Shown here one piece after another: positions 52,337 to 60,243 of a stretch of 64,000 nucleotides of DNA. Within the stretch, counting starts at the first letter, position 1. Every line of letters starts with the position of its first letter. Location of the stretch: contig CP001673.1 in the NCBI GenBank assembly GCA_000023725.1, positions 1,250,342 through 1,314,341 of the forward strand, read 5' to 3'. The notes beneath the pieces are model-generated. The model searched no databases. It saw only the letters and a program-made list of their open reading frames with translations, and was not told the origin of the DNA. This DNA is from Flavobacteriaceae bacterium 3519-10. Its GTDB lineage: Bacteria > Bacteroidota > Bacteroidia > Flavobacteriales > Weeksellaceae. The position numbers and the translations under genes were made by a program.

Positions 52337-52846
52337 TTATCGGCAGTCTTTTATTTTCTTGCCTAGTTCATATTCCATTTCGCATTTAGTTCCATCATCA
52401 TTCAAACAGAACCAAATTCCGTTCTTTTTTCCATTAAGATATTTTTCTTCCAAAATTTTAGTTCCATACTGATAAGCACTAAATTCAATTTTTTTTTCAT
52501 TGCCGTCGAATTTAGTTTCCCAATATTTTTTCCCATCAGAACTATATCTTAAATGCGATACTTTCCTTTTGTTTTCTGGATTAAATATGATTTCATCACT
52601 TACAATTTGTTTAGAACTGATATTGTAATAAGTGAGCGTTTTAAGAAGGAATCCATTTTCATAAACATCTTCAAATTTTATATGTTCTTGTTTATTTTTG
52701 TACTGTGCAATTCCGCTAAATCTCTGATTGTTTAAACTATTGAACGCAATTCCATCTTCGAAATAAATATTATTTTTCGAAATTTTTTCCTGCGAAAGAA
52801 CTTTGCAAGAAAGTAAAATAATTATCAATAAAAGTCTTAATTTCAT
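52337..52846 (-). CDS. Cassette-encoded exported protein with MORN-like repeats
   Basis: 169 residues from ATG 52846 (MKLRLLLIIILLSCKVLSQE, signal peptide). The longer frame to 52954 reads through attC and is rejected. The mature part has repeated strand pairs such as NNQRFSGIAQYKNKQEHIKF, YEVNGFLLKTLTYY-like and LNGKKNGIWFCLNDDGTKCE, similar to MORN/YwqK-type repeats. Stop TAA falls in the R'' arm of its attC (CCGATAA), exactly where IS91 copy 2 is inserted. Role unknown. Confidence 0.72.
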   Translation of the reverse strand: MKLRLLLIIILLSCKVLSQEKISKNNIYFEDGIAFNSLNNQRFSGIAQYKNKQEHIKFEDVYENGFLLKTLTYYNISSKQIVSDEIIFNPENKRKVSHLRYSSDGKKYWETKFDGNEKKIEFSAYQYGTKILEEKYLNGKKNGIWFCLNDDGTKCEMEYELGKKIKDCR

Positions 52847-52869
52847 TTGGTTGCGAACTTTTTGTAAGA

Positions 52870-53010
52870 TTGCCGATAACGTTTTGGCGCTTGGCGAAGA
52901 AGCGGATTTCGAAGCACTAAACTGTCTGCCAGCACTGAACTTGATACGAAGCACAAAGCTTCATTTAAACACTAAACCCGCTTTTTTGCCAAACGCCTGT
53001 TATATGACGC
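52870..53010 (-). repeat. attC-like site G
   Basis: Left arm GCCGATAACGTTTTGGCGCT, right arm CTTTTTTGCCAAACGCCTGT then TATATG. Centre GCACTAAACTGTCTGCCAGC is shared with sites A, B, F and M. Confidence 0.88.
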
Positions 53011-53758
53011 TTTTCTTTGTCCACCTGTATTTACTTCCATATTCCTTGTCGTCTGTAACAATTTCGTACTTAATTTTTTCTCTGTCGTTAACCAAATAAT
53101 ATTGGATCAAGTCAGAATATTGACTGTTTGAATAAAATTTAAGTTCATTTTTTTTTGTCCAAGTTCCGTTAAGCACATAGTCAGATTGCATATCGGCAAT
53201 TAAATAGTTTCCATATTTTGGTATTTGTCCGCCAGCTGGAATTACAGAAATGTGAATGAAGTTCAAGTTACTCCTGTCTTTCAAGTAGCGATATGCAACA
53301 AGTTCAAATTGTCCATTTGGTGAAAGTTCTCGGTGTTCTATTTCTAAATGGTCGTCTTTGTTGATATAGTCCAAAGCTGAAACTTTGATTTTTACACCAT
53401 TAATTTCTTTGTCAGTTAGGGCAACTTTTTCTCCTGTCCGCAAAGAAGGTAAAATGTCAAATTGTGCAGAGATAGTTTGATTGTCTAACCACTTTAATCT
53501 TGTCAAAGTGTTTGGAAGAGAAAAGTCACGCAAGTTTTTTGTTGTGTCAGAAAGTTTGAGAATTGCTGTTCCTGATTGTCCATACCCAAATGCTCCGAGG
53601 TCTAAACTATAATTTATTAAAAGCATAGAACTGTCTGGCGAAAACTCTCTGTAATTCTCCACGTAGTCTTGGTCAGTCATTAATACATCTTCTTTCCTAT
53701 CGTAAAGATTACAAGAGGATAAAATTACCAGTGTCAATATGTAGATTGTTTTTCTCAC
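53000..53758 (-). CDS. Cassette-encoded lipoprotein of unknown function
   Basis: 252 residues with lipobox VILSSC (Cys 16). The mature part shows propeller-like strands: REFSPDSSMLLINYSLDLGA, RDFSLPNTLTRLKWLDNQTI, ISPNGQFELVAYRYLKDRSN-like and WTKKNELKFYSNSQYSDLIQ. Its TAA stop lies inside the attC arm (ATATAAC), so the cassette end supplies the stop. A membrane-anchored sensor or binding protein is possible; the family is unknown. Confidence 0.72.
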   Translation of the reverse strand: MRKTIYILTLVILSSCNLYDRKEDVLMTDQDYVENYREFSPDSSMLLINYSLDLGAFGYGQSGTAILKLSDTTKNLRDFSLPNTLTRLKWLDNQTISAQFDILPSLRTGEKVALTDKEINGVKIKVSALDYINKDDHLEIEHRELSPNGQFELVAYRYLKDRSNLNFIHISVIPAGGQIPKYGNYLIADMQSDYVLNGTWTKKNELKFYSNSQYSDLIQYYLVNDREKIKYEIVTDDKEYGSKYRWTKKSVI

Positions 53759-53774
53759 GGTGTCGTCTTAAAGT

Positions 53775-53911
53775 GGCATATAACGTTTGGGTATTTCTGT
53801 TGGCGGGGCTTATTCTAACTGGTTTTTGTAAATATAACGAAATGAACAACTAGCGAAAAACTTCATGATGTAAACTTCAACCCCGCTAATAGAAATGCCC
53901 TGTTAGCCGCA
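53775..53911 (-). repeat. attC-like site H
   Basis: Left arm ATAACGTTTGGGTATTTCTG then TTGGCGGGG; right arm CCCCGCTAATAGAAATGCCC then TGTTAGC. Confidence 0.88.
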
Positions 53912-54403
53912 GTTATAATTTTCAACTTGTTTTTGGATTATATATTCGTTTTGAGTTTCTAGAACACAATATTTCGTTACGTTATCATTTATTCCTACTT
54001 GCATAAATCTTTGACCTTCAAACCAAGTTTCGTTTCTTTTTAGATTTACCCAATTTTTACATATAGATAATCCAGTTTTTAAAATGAAATTTTTAATTTT
54101 CGGCGCCATTTCAATTTCACATGGATAAATTCTAAGGTTCCAATTACGCTCGCGCACTGAAAAATTTACTGTTAAAATTTGTCTAAATTCAAGTAATTCT
54201 TTTGAATCATTTTTTAGTTTGATTAAATCGCCAAAAGAATAGGGAGCAAAATGTCCAATTCTATTTCCAACTTCATTAGAGAAATTAAGATTCAGTGGTT
54301 GTTCACTTCCAACATCCTTAAAATTGTCATCCACAATTTCAAATCCTATGGGGAACTTCAAATTATTCGTAAGGCCGGGTTTTCTTGATAAAATAATTTC
54401 CAT
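53903..54403 (-). CDS. Cassette protein of unknown function
   Basis: 166 residues from ATG 54403, close to the cassette boundary (CCGTTAGCCACAATTAT then ATG); the longer frame to 54454 lies in attC. Cytoplasmic, mixed alpha/beta: IILSRKPGLTNNLKFPIGFE, RIGHFAPYSFGDLIKLKNDS, RNWNLRIYPCEIEMAPKIKN and a C-terminal CVLETQNEYIIQKQVENYNC. The stop TAA is inside the attC arm. Not recognised. Confidence 0.68.
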   Translation of the reverse strand: MEIILSRKPGLTNNLKFPIGFEIVDDNFKDVGSEQPLNLNFSNEVGNRIGHFAPYSFGDLIKLKNDSKELLEFRQILTVNFSVRERNWNLRIYPCEIEMAPKIKNFILKTGLSICKNWVNLKRNETWFEGQRFMQVGINDNVTKYCVLETQNEYIIQKQVENYNCG

Positions 54404-54409
54404 ATAATT

Positions 54410-54546
54410 GTGGCTAACGGTTTGGGTATTGCCGAAGGCGGGGGTTTTTAGCACAAAAGTTCAATCGAAGAACGAATGTTGACCATTGCACAAATGCCCA
54501 ATCGAAGCCGTTCAGCCCCGCTTTTGGCAATACCTTGTTATGCACC
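54410..54546 (-). repeat. attC-like site I
   Basis: Left arm TGGCTAACGGTTTGGGTATT then GCCGAAGGCGGGG; right arm CCCCGCTTTTGGCAATACCT then TGTTATGC. Long well-paired arms. Confidence 0.88.
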
Positions 54547-54556
54547 GTTTTTCTTG

Positions 54557-54832
54557 TCATTCTAATGGTTTCCAATTTTCGTCTCGTTGTTCGTCTTTTG
54601 TGGGCTGTCTTACATTCTTAATCATTTCTCTTTCACAAGCTCCAAATTCAATAAAATTTTTCTGCCCTTGTTTTAATGAAACTCTGTTTGCTCCACCTTC
54701 ATAGTTCGGGTCGTCAAGTTGAATTGGGTCGTCTTCCCAAAAACAGACTTGGCAAATATCATATGAGCCATTAGGTTTTTCTCTAAATGTCTTATATCCA
54801 CAACAAGGACAAGCAAATTTTTCTGTTACCAT
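54557..54832 (-). CDS. CPCC family cysteine-rich protein
   Basis: 91 residues with FACPCCGYKTF and YDICQVCFWEDDPIQLDDPN, four Cys arranged as a zinc ribbon, then GGANRVSLKQGQKNF and ENWKPLE at the end. This is the CPCC family, frequent next to toxin/immunity and cassette genes in many phyla; function not established. Start chosen at ATG 54832, which overlaps the previous stop (ATGGTAA); a GTG four codons earlier is possible. Second gene of a two-gene cassette. Confidence 0.88.
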   Translation of the reverse strand: MVTEKFACPCCGYKTFREKPNGSYDICQVCFWEDDPIQLDDPNYEGGANRVSLKQGQKNFIEFGACEREMIKNVRQPTKDEQRDENWKPLE

Positions 54833-55395
54833 ATTTTCCACCAAGGTTTTTTATTCTCAAACGAATAGTAACTTCCTCCTGTCAAAGTTTTTGTATCAAG
54901 GTCATATTTGAATTCAACCCATTCGTCAGAATCGGGCATAGGATTATATGCAAGTCCAGATACCAAATTATTCTCAACGTTTATTTCAGCTAATCCGTCC
55001 CACGAAATTCTTTCTGTATTCCAATGTGTTCCGTCAGGCTCAATAATTGTCAGGTCGGTTTGGTCTTGAAAAACAAGTCTGTCTTTACTCGCCTTAAAAA
55101 TGTCTGAATAGCCAACTCCAAAAACTTCTATAGGTTTTGTTTCGTTTGGGTTCATTAGGTAACAAGTTCCACAAGCTATTATCAATAAATTTTGAGTTTT
55201 TTCAAACTCGATTATTTGTTTTAATTCTGTCCAACCCGGTTGAAAGTTTACAACCCATTCAGTCTGGTCTGTCTTGTAAAAACGAACAGGAAATCCTTCC
55301 GAATAAAATGGTTCTCCATTGTCTGTTACAGGAACATACATTGGTCCATAAGTAGGCAAAGAGGTTAATATTTCGTATCGTTTTTTAGTCGTCAC
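54826..55395 (-). CDS. Cassette protein of unknown function
   Basis: 189 residues, cytoplasmic, beta-rich: RYEILTSLPTYGPMYVPVTD, FYSEGFPVRFYKTDQTEWVV, NFQPGWTELKQIIEFEKTQN, HWNTERISWDGLAEINVENN and a terminal SYYSFENKKPWWKIW. Such WD-like strand units resemble proteins found near immunity genes, but I cannot name a family. The stop overlaps the CPCC start, so the two are translated together from one cassette. Confidence 0.72.
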   Translation of the reverse strand: MTTKKRYEILTSLPTYGPMYVPVTDNGEPFYSEGFPVRFYKTDQTEWVVNFQPGWTELKQIIEFEKTQNLLIIACGTCYLMNPNETKPIEVFGVGYSDIFKASKDRLVFQDQTDLTIIEPDGTHWNTERISWDGLAEINVENNLVSGLAYNPMPDSDEWVEFKYDLDTKTLTGGSYYSFENKKPWWKIW

Positions 55396-55423
55396 TTTGT
55401 TTTGTGTAGGGTCGTTCTAAAAT

Positions 55424-55560
55424 GGTGCATAACGGTTGGGTATTTCTGTTGGCGGGGATTTTTATAACTGGTTTTTGTAAATATAACGAAATGAACAATT
55501 AGCGAAAACCTTTATGATGTAGACTTCAACCCCGCTAATAGAAATAACATGTTACACGAA
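55424..55560 (-). repeat. attC-like site J
   Basis: Left arm GCATAACGGTTGGGTATTTC, right arm CCCCGCTAATAGAAATAACA then TGTTACACG. Identical to site N from 55429 on. Confidence 0.9.
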
Positions 55561-56197
55561 GGCGCAATGATTTGCTAATTTTGGGGACCAATTAAAATTT
55601 CCTCAGAGTGATTTTCATCGATTTCATTTAATTCCTTTTGCATTTCATCATGAATAATTACGAAGGGATTTGAATCTATCTGTTCAACAGTTTCAAATTC
55701 CATTACTTTTTTGTAAAAGCGAGAAATGTAAATATCCTCTCCCCATTGCAATAAATTGTAACTAAATGCATAATATTTTGATTGACTCTCTATGACAGAA
55801 GTTGCTATATAGTTGTCAACTCCCATTTTATGACTATAGGTAAAAACATATTTCGAAGTTTTATCAATTTTGTATTCGCCAGATTCTTTTACTACTTCAT
55901 TCCATGCTTTTGGCAACTCCAATTCTGCTCCATGTAGCATGTTTAAAATAACTTCTGCTGGACTATCTTTAAATTTTGAAAAATCTTCGTTAGGATACAA
56001 ACTTTGTATTTTAATTGCATACTTAAAATTGTCAATATCGTCTCCTTTTATTAATAATTGAGAGGTGGCTTCACCAATATTTTCAATTCTATTATCTTTT
56101 TGTGAAAATACTGTTTGAGCTATTATTAACAAAAAAATTAGATATATTCTTTTCATAAGAGTTTTGTTCGGCTTTGGGTATGCGCTTTCGTGTAACG
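55429..56197 (-). repeat. Duplicated cassette, copy 1 (769 bp)
   Basis: Identical to 58440-59208 as far as I can read, with identity ending abruptly at the core sites (ATAACGG at the left, GTGTAACG at the right). The repeated unit is one cassette plus its attC. Confidence 0.9.
55575..56156 (-). CDS. Cassette-encoded exported protein, copy 1
   Basis: 193 residues with signal peptide MKRIYLIFLLIIAQTVFSQ. Mature part: IENIGEATSQLLIKGDDIDN, LYPNEDFSKFKDSPAEVILN, then strands YKIDKTSKYVFTYSHKMGVD and an acidic C-terminus. I do not recognise the family. Start at 56156; upstream codons to 56261 belong to the attC site. Identical to the protein at 58586-59167. Periplasmic or surface location is inferred from the signal peptide. 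Confidence 0.75.
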   Translation of the reverse strand: MKRIYLIFLLIIAQTVFSQKDNRIENIGEATSQLLIKGDDIDNFKYAIKIQSLYPNEDFSKFKDSPAEVILNMLHGAELELPKAWNEVVKESGEYKIDKTSKYVFTYSHKMGVDNYIATSVIESQSKYYAFSYNLLQWGEDIYISRFYKKVMEFETVEQIDSNPFVIIHDEMQKELNEIDENHSEEILIGPQN

Positions 56198-56322
56198 TCC
56201 CGGGGCTTTGCGATGGTGGGGTAATCGAAGCACAAATCTTCAATTTTGCACAAAAGTTCAATCGAAGAACTACTGTTGAATTTTGCAGTTTCGCCCCACT
56301 ATTGCAAAACCCTTGTTAGCTG
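56189..56322 (-). repeat. attC-like site K
   Basis: Left arm CCCGGGGCTTTGCGATGGTG then GGG; right arm CCCCACTATTGCAAAACCCT then TGTTAGC. The left core is CGTCCC instead of CGTTT. Confidence 0.85.
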
Positions 56323-56330
56323 TAGTATCT

Positions 56331-56900
56331 TTAATCATTATAGATTGCTAATCTTATCTGGTTAAATCCACCTTTTCCTTTGAAACGGAATAGATACGCA
56401 TTTAGATTTTGGCTTTTCCATTTGATTTCATCGCGAACAGTTTGCTCATCTGATTTTTCCAAATCTTCATATAATTCAGAGTTAGGCTTTCCAATATTTT
56501 TGGTTATGTAGTTTTTAATATCTTCAAATTTTGAGTTAAATTGATTATTTAAAGTTTCTTTTTTTTCGATGTCATTCCATTCATACATTTTGAATTTTGT
56601 TTGATTGTCTTCTGTAAAAAAATAATCAACTTTCAATATGAAATTATTTTCAGGTCTTTGATAAGATTTGGGAATTTCAAATTTATGATTTGCAAAAGTT
56701 GGATAAATTCCTTCTCCTATTCCCCAAAAGTATCCGAGGGAAATATCTTTAGATTTTTTATTTATTTCCTCTTTTTTTATTTCTGCAAAATTCTTCAAGC
56801 TTAAATCAATTTCGCTTTGTACAGGAATTGCAGAATTTTTATTTACAGAACACGCATAAAAAATAAAAAGACTTAAAATAAATAATAGTTTGGATTTCAT
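56331..56900 (-). CDS. Cassette-encoded lipoprotein of unknown function
   Basis: 189 residues with lipobox FIFYACS (Cys 16). Lys- and Glu-rich helix (LKNFAEIKKEEINKKSKDIS), then ISLGYFWGIGEGIYPTFANH, a beta strand pair and ENNFILKVDYFFTEDNQTKF, finally FRFKGKGGFNQIRLAIYND. Close homologues not known to me. Membrane-anchored by lipid. Stop 8 bp from the R'' arm of site K. Confidence 0.72.
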   Translation of the reverse strand: MKSKLLFILSLFIFYACSVNKNSAIPVQSEIDLSLKNFAEIKKEEINKKSKDISLGYFWGIGEGIYPTFANHKFEIPKSYQRPENNFILKVDYFFTEDNQTKFKMYEWNDIEKKETLNNQFNSKFEDIKNYITKNIGKPNSELYEDLEKSDEQTVRDEIKWKSQNLNAYLFRFKGKGGFNQIRLAIYND

Positions 56901-56924
56901 CTTTTCGGAATTTTTTTTATGATA

Positions 56925-57063
56925 TTACAGCTAACGGTTACGTATTGGCGATGGTGCGGCTATAACGCAGAAACTTTTTTATTACAAATTAATCTTCGGA
57001 ACAGCTAAAATGGTTAAACTTGCGATTCCTCCGCACTATTGCCAATACGATGTTACCAGCAGG
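56925..57063 (-). repeat. attC-like site L
   Basis: Left arm TACGTATTGGCGATGGTGCG, right arm CCGCACTATTGCCAATACGA then TGTTACC. Same type as site O. Confidence 0.9.
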
Positions 57064-57067
57064 TCTT

Positions 57068-57526
57068 CTATCTCTGTCTTATCCACAAACCAGAGTTTGG
57101 ATAGGTTAATTGCACCAAATAATCTTCTTTTGTTAAATACTGAAACCATTTTTTATATTTACGATTTCTGAAATCATAAATATTAATTATTAGATATGGA
57201 TTTTTCAGGATTTTTTTAGTCAGTTCGATCTTAAATCTTTTAATTTCAGGCATTTCCTTTTTATAGGTGTAATAGTCAAAATTCAGATAGAACTTTTCAT
57301 TAAGATTTTCAAAATTTAATTTTTCATAATCAGGAATAATTAAATCTCCAGGATAATAATTTACACTTATTCTTTCATCATTTTTTTGGGAATTATTACT
57401 TAAATAGATGTTTGCAATTTGTCCATTTATATTTTGGTCGTTAACCTGAAGTATAACGTTGAAGTTTTGTCCAGCAACATTTATAATAGTAAAAAATAAA
57501 AAGGTCAAAAATATAATTCTCGTCAT
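57068..57526 (-). CDS. Cassette-encoded exported protein of unknown function
   Basis: 152 residues with signal peptide MTRIIFLTFLFFTIINVAGQ. The mature part starts FNVILQVNDQNINGQIANIY, then YYPGDLIIPDYEKLNFENLN, a strand pair with LNFDYYTYKKEMPEIKRFKI and KWFQYLTKEDYLVQLTYPNS. It has the look of a small beta sandwich; not recognised. Very AT-rich. Confidence 0.7.
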   Translation of the reverse strand: MTRIIFLTFLFFTIINVAGQNFNVILQVNDQNINGQIANIYLSNNSQKNDERISVNYYPGDLIIPDYEKLNFENLNEKFYLNFDYYTYKKEMPEIKRFKIELTKKILKNPYLIINIYDFRNRKYKKWFQYLTKEDYLVQLTYPNSGLWIRQR

Positions 57527-57558
57527 TCTTCTATTTTGGAAATCTGTTTGATTAGACT

Positions 57559-57696
57559 TGCTGGTAACGTTTTGCAGCTACAAGAAGTTGGCGATTTCGA
57601 AGCACAAAACTGTCTGCCTGCACTGAACTTGATACGAAGCGCAAAGCTTCATTTAACCACTGAACCGCCAATTTCTTGTAGGTGCTGTTATATGCC
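57559..57696 (-). repeat. attC-like site M
   Basis: Left arm GTAACGTTTTGCAGCTACAA then GAAGTTGGCG; right arm CCGCCAATTTCTTGTAGGTG then CTGTTATATG. Long paired arms, including CTACAAGAA / TTCTTGTAG. Confidence 0.9.
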
Positions 57697-57709
57697 GCTT
57701 TTCTTTCTG

Positions 57710-58429
57710 TCATTGTGCTTTCAGTATTTTGTCCGCAATGGTCAAACAGTTTTCAATTGTTCCACTCATTCCCATATTTTCCATTTCAAGTTTGTGAAGT
57801 CTGTTAGCAATTTCTTGTCTGTCTGCTTTTGCTTTTACAAGTCCGAAGATTTCAGGAACGTAACCTTGATATTCGTCTCTTGGTGCAATGTCGTTAATGC
57901 CAATTGGGTCCCAGTCAAACCAAAGTATGTCGTCAATTTTTTTGTAAAGCAGAAAGTCTTTGGCTGCTGTTAAATTGTCTTTGAACTTCTTGTTGCGATT
58001 GAATAATAGAATTGTAGATTTCACTTCTTCTTCAAGTCTATTGTCGTCAAAATATTCTGTCGCTTTAAGAGCCAAACTTGCAATATAGTGTCCGCTGTCG
58101 CTGTCAAACGGTGCTGGTTCGCCTGAAGCATTGTAAGTTACTTTTGCAACAAGTTCTGCAAGTCTCAAATAATTTTCTGGCTTGTAGTTTTTATTTTCAA
58201 GTCCAAACACTCTGATTTTGGTGAATTGTTCGTGTGCTTCTTTCCAACGGTCTTTGTCGTCTATGATTTGATATAGTTCACTAATTGAAGTCGGAATGTT
58301 TTTTATGTAATGGTCAAAACGAGACAAAACAAGTCCTGCCCAACCTGGTCTAATGTCGTTAGGTATGTTCTCAAAAATCTCTTGCCCGATATTGATATTA
58401 GTTTTTATATCGTATTGTTCTGTCGTCAT
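57710..58429 (-). CDS. Cassette protein of unknown function (all-helical)
   Basis: 239 residues, cytoplasmic, predicted helical with a repeated helix-turn-helix rhythm: ENIPNDIRPGWAGLVLSRFD, YQIIDDKDRWKEAHEQFTKI, PENYLRLAELVAKVTYNASG, SDSGHYIASLALKATEYFDD and RQEIANRLHKLEMENMGMSG. Resembles proteins of a TPR- or HEAT-like type, but no repeat signature can be fixed. Function unknown. Confidence 0.7.
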   Translation of the reverse strand: MTTEQYDIKTNINIGQEIFENIPNDIRPGWAGLVLSRFDHYIKNIPTSISELYQIIDDKDRWKEAHEQFTKIRVFGLENKNYKPENYLRLAELVAKVTYNASGEPAPFDSDSGHYIASLALKATEYFDDNRLEEEVKSTILLFNRNKKFKDNLTAAKDFLLYKKIDDILWFDWDPIGINDIAPRDEYQGYVPEIFGLVKAKADRQEIANRLHKLEMENMGMSGTIENCLTIADKILKAQ

Positions 58430-58433
58430 AAAG

Positions 58434-58571
58434 TGGCATATAACGGTTGGGTATTTCTGTTGGCGGGGATTTTTATAACTGGTTTTTGTAAATATAACGA
58501 AATGAACAATTAGCGAAAACCTTTATGATGTAGACTTCAACCCCGCTAATAGAAATAACATGTTACACGAA
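58434..58571 (-). repeat. attC-like site N
   Basis: Left arm ATAACGGTTGGGTATTTCTG, right arm CCCCGCTAATAGAAATAACA then TGTTACACG. Part of the duplicated cassette; identical to site J apart from the outermost left bases, which belong to the neighbouring cassette. Confidence 0.9.
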
Positions 58572-59208
58572 GGCGCAATGATTTGCTAATTTTGGGGACC
58601 AATTAAAATTTCCTCAGAGTGATTTTCATCGATTTCATTTAATTCCTTTTGCATTTCATCATGAATAATTACGAAGGGATTTGAATCTATCTGTTCAACA
58701 GTTTCAAATTCCATTACTTTTTTGTAAAAGCGAGAAATGTAAATATCCTCTCCCCATTGCAATAAATTGTAACTAAATGCATAATATTTTGATTGACTCT
58801 CTATGACAGAAGTTGCTATATAGTTGTCAACTCCCATTTTATGACTATAGGTAAAAACATATTTCGAAGTTTTATCAATTTTGTATTCGCCAGATTCTTT
58901 TACTACTTCATTCCATGCTTTTGGCAACTCCAATTCTGCTCCATGTAGCATGTTTAAAATAACTTCTGCTGGACTATCTTTAAATTTTGAAAAATCTTCG
59001 TTAGGATACAAACTTTGTATTTTAATTGCATACTTAAAATTGTCAATATCGTCTCCTTTTATTAATAATTGAGAGGTGGCTTCACCAATATTTTCAATTC
59101 TATTATCTTTTTGTGAAAATACTGTTTGAGCTATTATTAACAAAAAAATTAGATATATTCTTTTCATAAGAGTTTTGTTCGGCTTTGGGTATGCGCTTTC
59201 GTGTAACG
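58440..59208 (-). repeat. Duplicated cassette, copy 2 (769 bp)
   Basis: Offset 3011 bp from copy 1 at 55429-56197, same length and sequence by eye. Flanks differ at once beyond the core sites. Confidence 0.9.
58586..59167 (-). CDS. Cassette-encoded exported protein, copy 2
   Basis: 193 residues, identical to the protein at 55575-56156: signal peptide MKRIYLIFLLIIAQTVFSQ, IENIGEATSQLLIKGDDIDN and C-terminal SEEILIGPQN. Two identical copies separated by three other cassettes imply recent duplication and probably selection for dosage or simply array dynamics. Family unknown. Confidence 0.75.
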   Translation of the reverse strand: MKRIYLIFLLIIAQTVFSQKDNRIENIGEATSQLLIKGDDIDNFKYAIKIQSLYPNEDFSKFKDSPAEVILNMLHGAELELPKAWNEVVKESGEYKIDKTSKYVFTYSHKMGVDNYIATSVIESQSKYYAFSYNLLQWGEDIYISRFYKKVMEFETVEQIDSNPFVIIHDEMQKELNEIDENHSEEILIGPQN

Positions 59209-59338
59209 AAAAGCGTATTGGCGATGGTGCGGCTTAAACGCGGAAACTTTCTTGTTATAAACTAAATTTCGGAACATCTAAAATGGTAAAACTTGTGATT
59301 CCTCCGCACTATTGCCAATACGATGTTGTACGAAGGTT
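59200..59338 (-). repeat. attC-like site O
   Basis: Left arm AAAGCGTATTGGCGATGGTG, right arm CCGCACTATTGCCAATACGA then TGTTGTACG. Confidence 0.9.
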
Positions 59339-59339
59339 T

Positions 59340-60071
59340 TTAGAAACTTGTCATTTTTATTACAATTTTTTCGCATCCATTTAAAGCTTTTTCTAAAAAA
59401 GGTAATACTGGCTCATTGAGATCAGTGAATTCAAAAGAAACCCAAGTTATTATTTGTGTGTTTCCATTCTCAATAATTGGAGGGTTTTCAGCAGAAAAAG
59501 TTTGTCCTCCTCTAATTATTGAATCACCTATTTCCATAGTGGAACCTTCAGCTAAATGAATTATTGAACCTCCACTTAAAGAAATAGCGGTTAATCCATT
59601 ATCAAATTTTATATTTAATTCTTTATCTTCAGTTCTTGTTTGTGGAGTTAATCTTTGATGTTTATTTTCATTATTTAAGTCCATAAATTTTGGCAACCAA
59701 GAATTTTTTTCATCAGAAAAATGTTGAAAATCTTCAATTGCAATTGCAATATCAGGTCTATTTGATGATAATCCTGGTATTTTGTTTTCAATCAAATTTC
59801 TTCGACGAAATTCGGCTAAATCTAATTCTCCCCATGCATAAGGAAAATAGATTTTTGGATTGGAAACTGTGGAACTTCCATATTTGTCAAATAAGTAATG
59901 AGATGAAAAATCCAAGGCAGATCTTAGGTTTTCCATAAAATTTTTTATTTTTATTAGCAGTTTAGATTTAACTTCCTTTTCATGAAGAGATTCTGCATAA
60001 GAATTTTTAATTTCTAAAAGTGTATTTTTAGCATCTTCAATTAGTGAGATGGAGTCATCTTTGTAGTTCAT
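59340..60071 (-). CDS. Cassette protein of unknown function
   Basis: 243 residues from ATG 60071 (MNYKDDSISLIEDAKNTLLE). Helical N-terminal half (NTLLEIKNSYAESLHEKEVK, FMENLRSALDFSSHYLFDKY) then DLNNENKHQRLTPQ, followed by a beta-rich C-terminal half (LTAISLSGGSIIHLAEGSTM, NTQIITWVSFEFTDLNEPVL). The LRSALDxxxHxLxxK and NENKHQ segments occur in a group of uncharacterised bacterial proteins sometimes near nuclease or toxin genes; not a firm assignment. No signal peptide. Confidence 0.7.
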   Translation of the reverse strand: MNYKDDSISLIEDAKNTLLEIKNSYAESLHEKEVKSKLLIKIKNFMENLRSALDFSSHYLFDKYGSSTVSNPKIYFPYAWGELDLAEFRRRNLIENKIPGLSSNRPDIAIAIEDFQHFSDEKNSWLPKFMDLNNENKHQRLTPQTRTEDKELNIKFDNGLTAISLSGGSIIHLAEGSTMEIGDSIIRGGQTFSAENPPIIENGNTQIITWVSFEFTDLNEPVLPFLEKALNGCEKIVIKMTSF

Positions 60072-60099
60072 ATTTGTTAGGCTTCTGGTCAAAACTTTC

Positions 60100-60237
60100 G
60101 TACAACGGTTGGGTATTTCTGTTGGCGGGGATTATTATAATTGGTTTTTGTAAATATAACAAAATGAACAACTAGCGAAAATCTTTATGATGTAAACTTC
60201 AACCCCGCTAATAGAAATACTTTGTTATGTGCAGCCG
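60100..60237 (-). repeat. attC-like site P
   Basis: Left arm TACAACGGTTGGGTATTTCT, right arm CCCCGCTAATAGAAATACTT then TGTTATGTG. Confidence 0.9.
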
Positions 60238-60243
60238 TGGCTC

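Larger units (their letters stand above)
49917..52341 (+). mobile_element. IS91-family element, copy 2
   Basis: Same ends and genes as the element at 43057-45478, with roughly 90 percent nucleotide identity by eye. It starts GAACTAAACCTCCG after TGTT and ends with the GCTTTCATCT...GACGAAAGC hairpin and CTTAGTTATT. The right junction is again within an attC core (ATCGGC). Confidence 0.85.
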
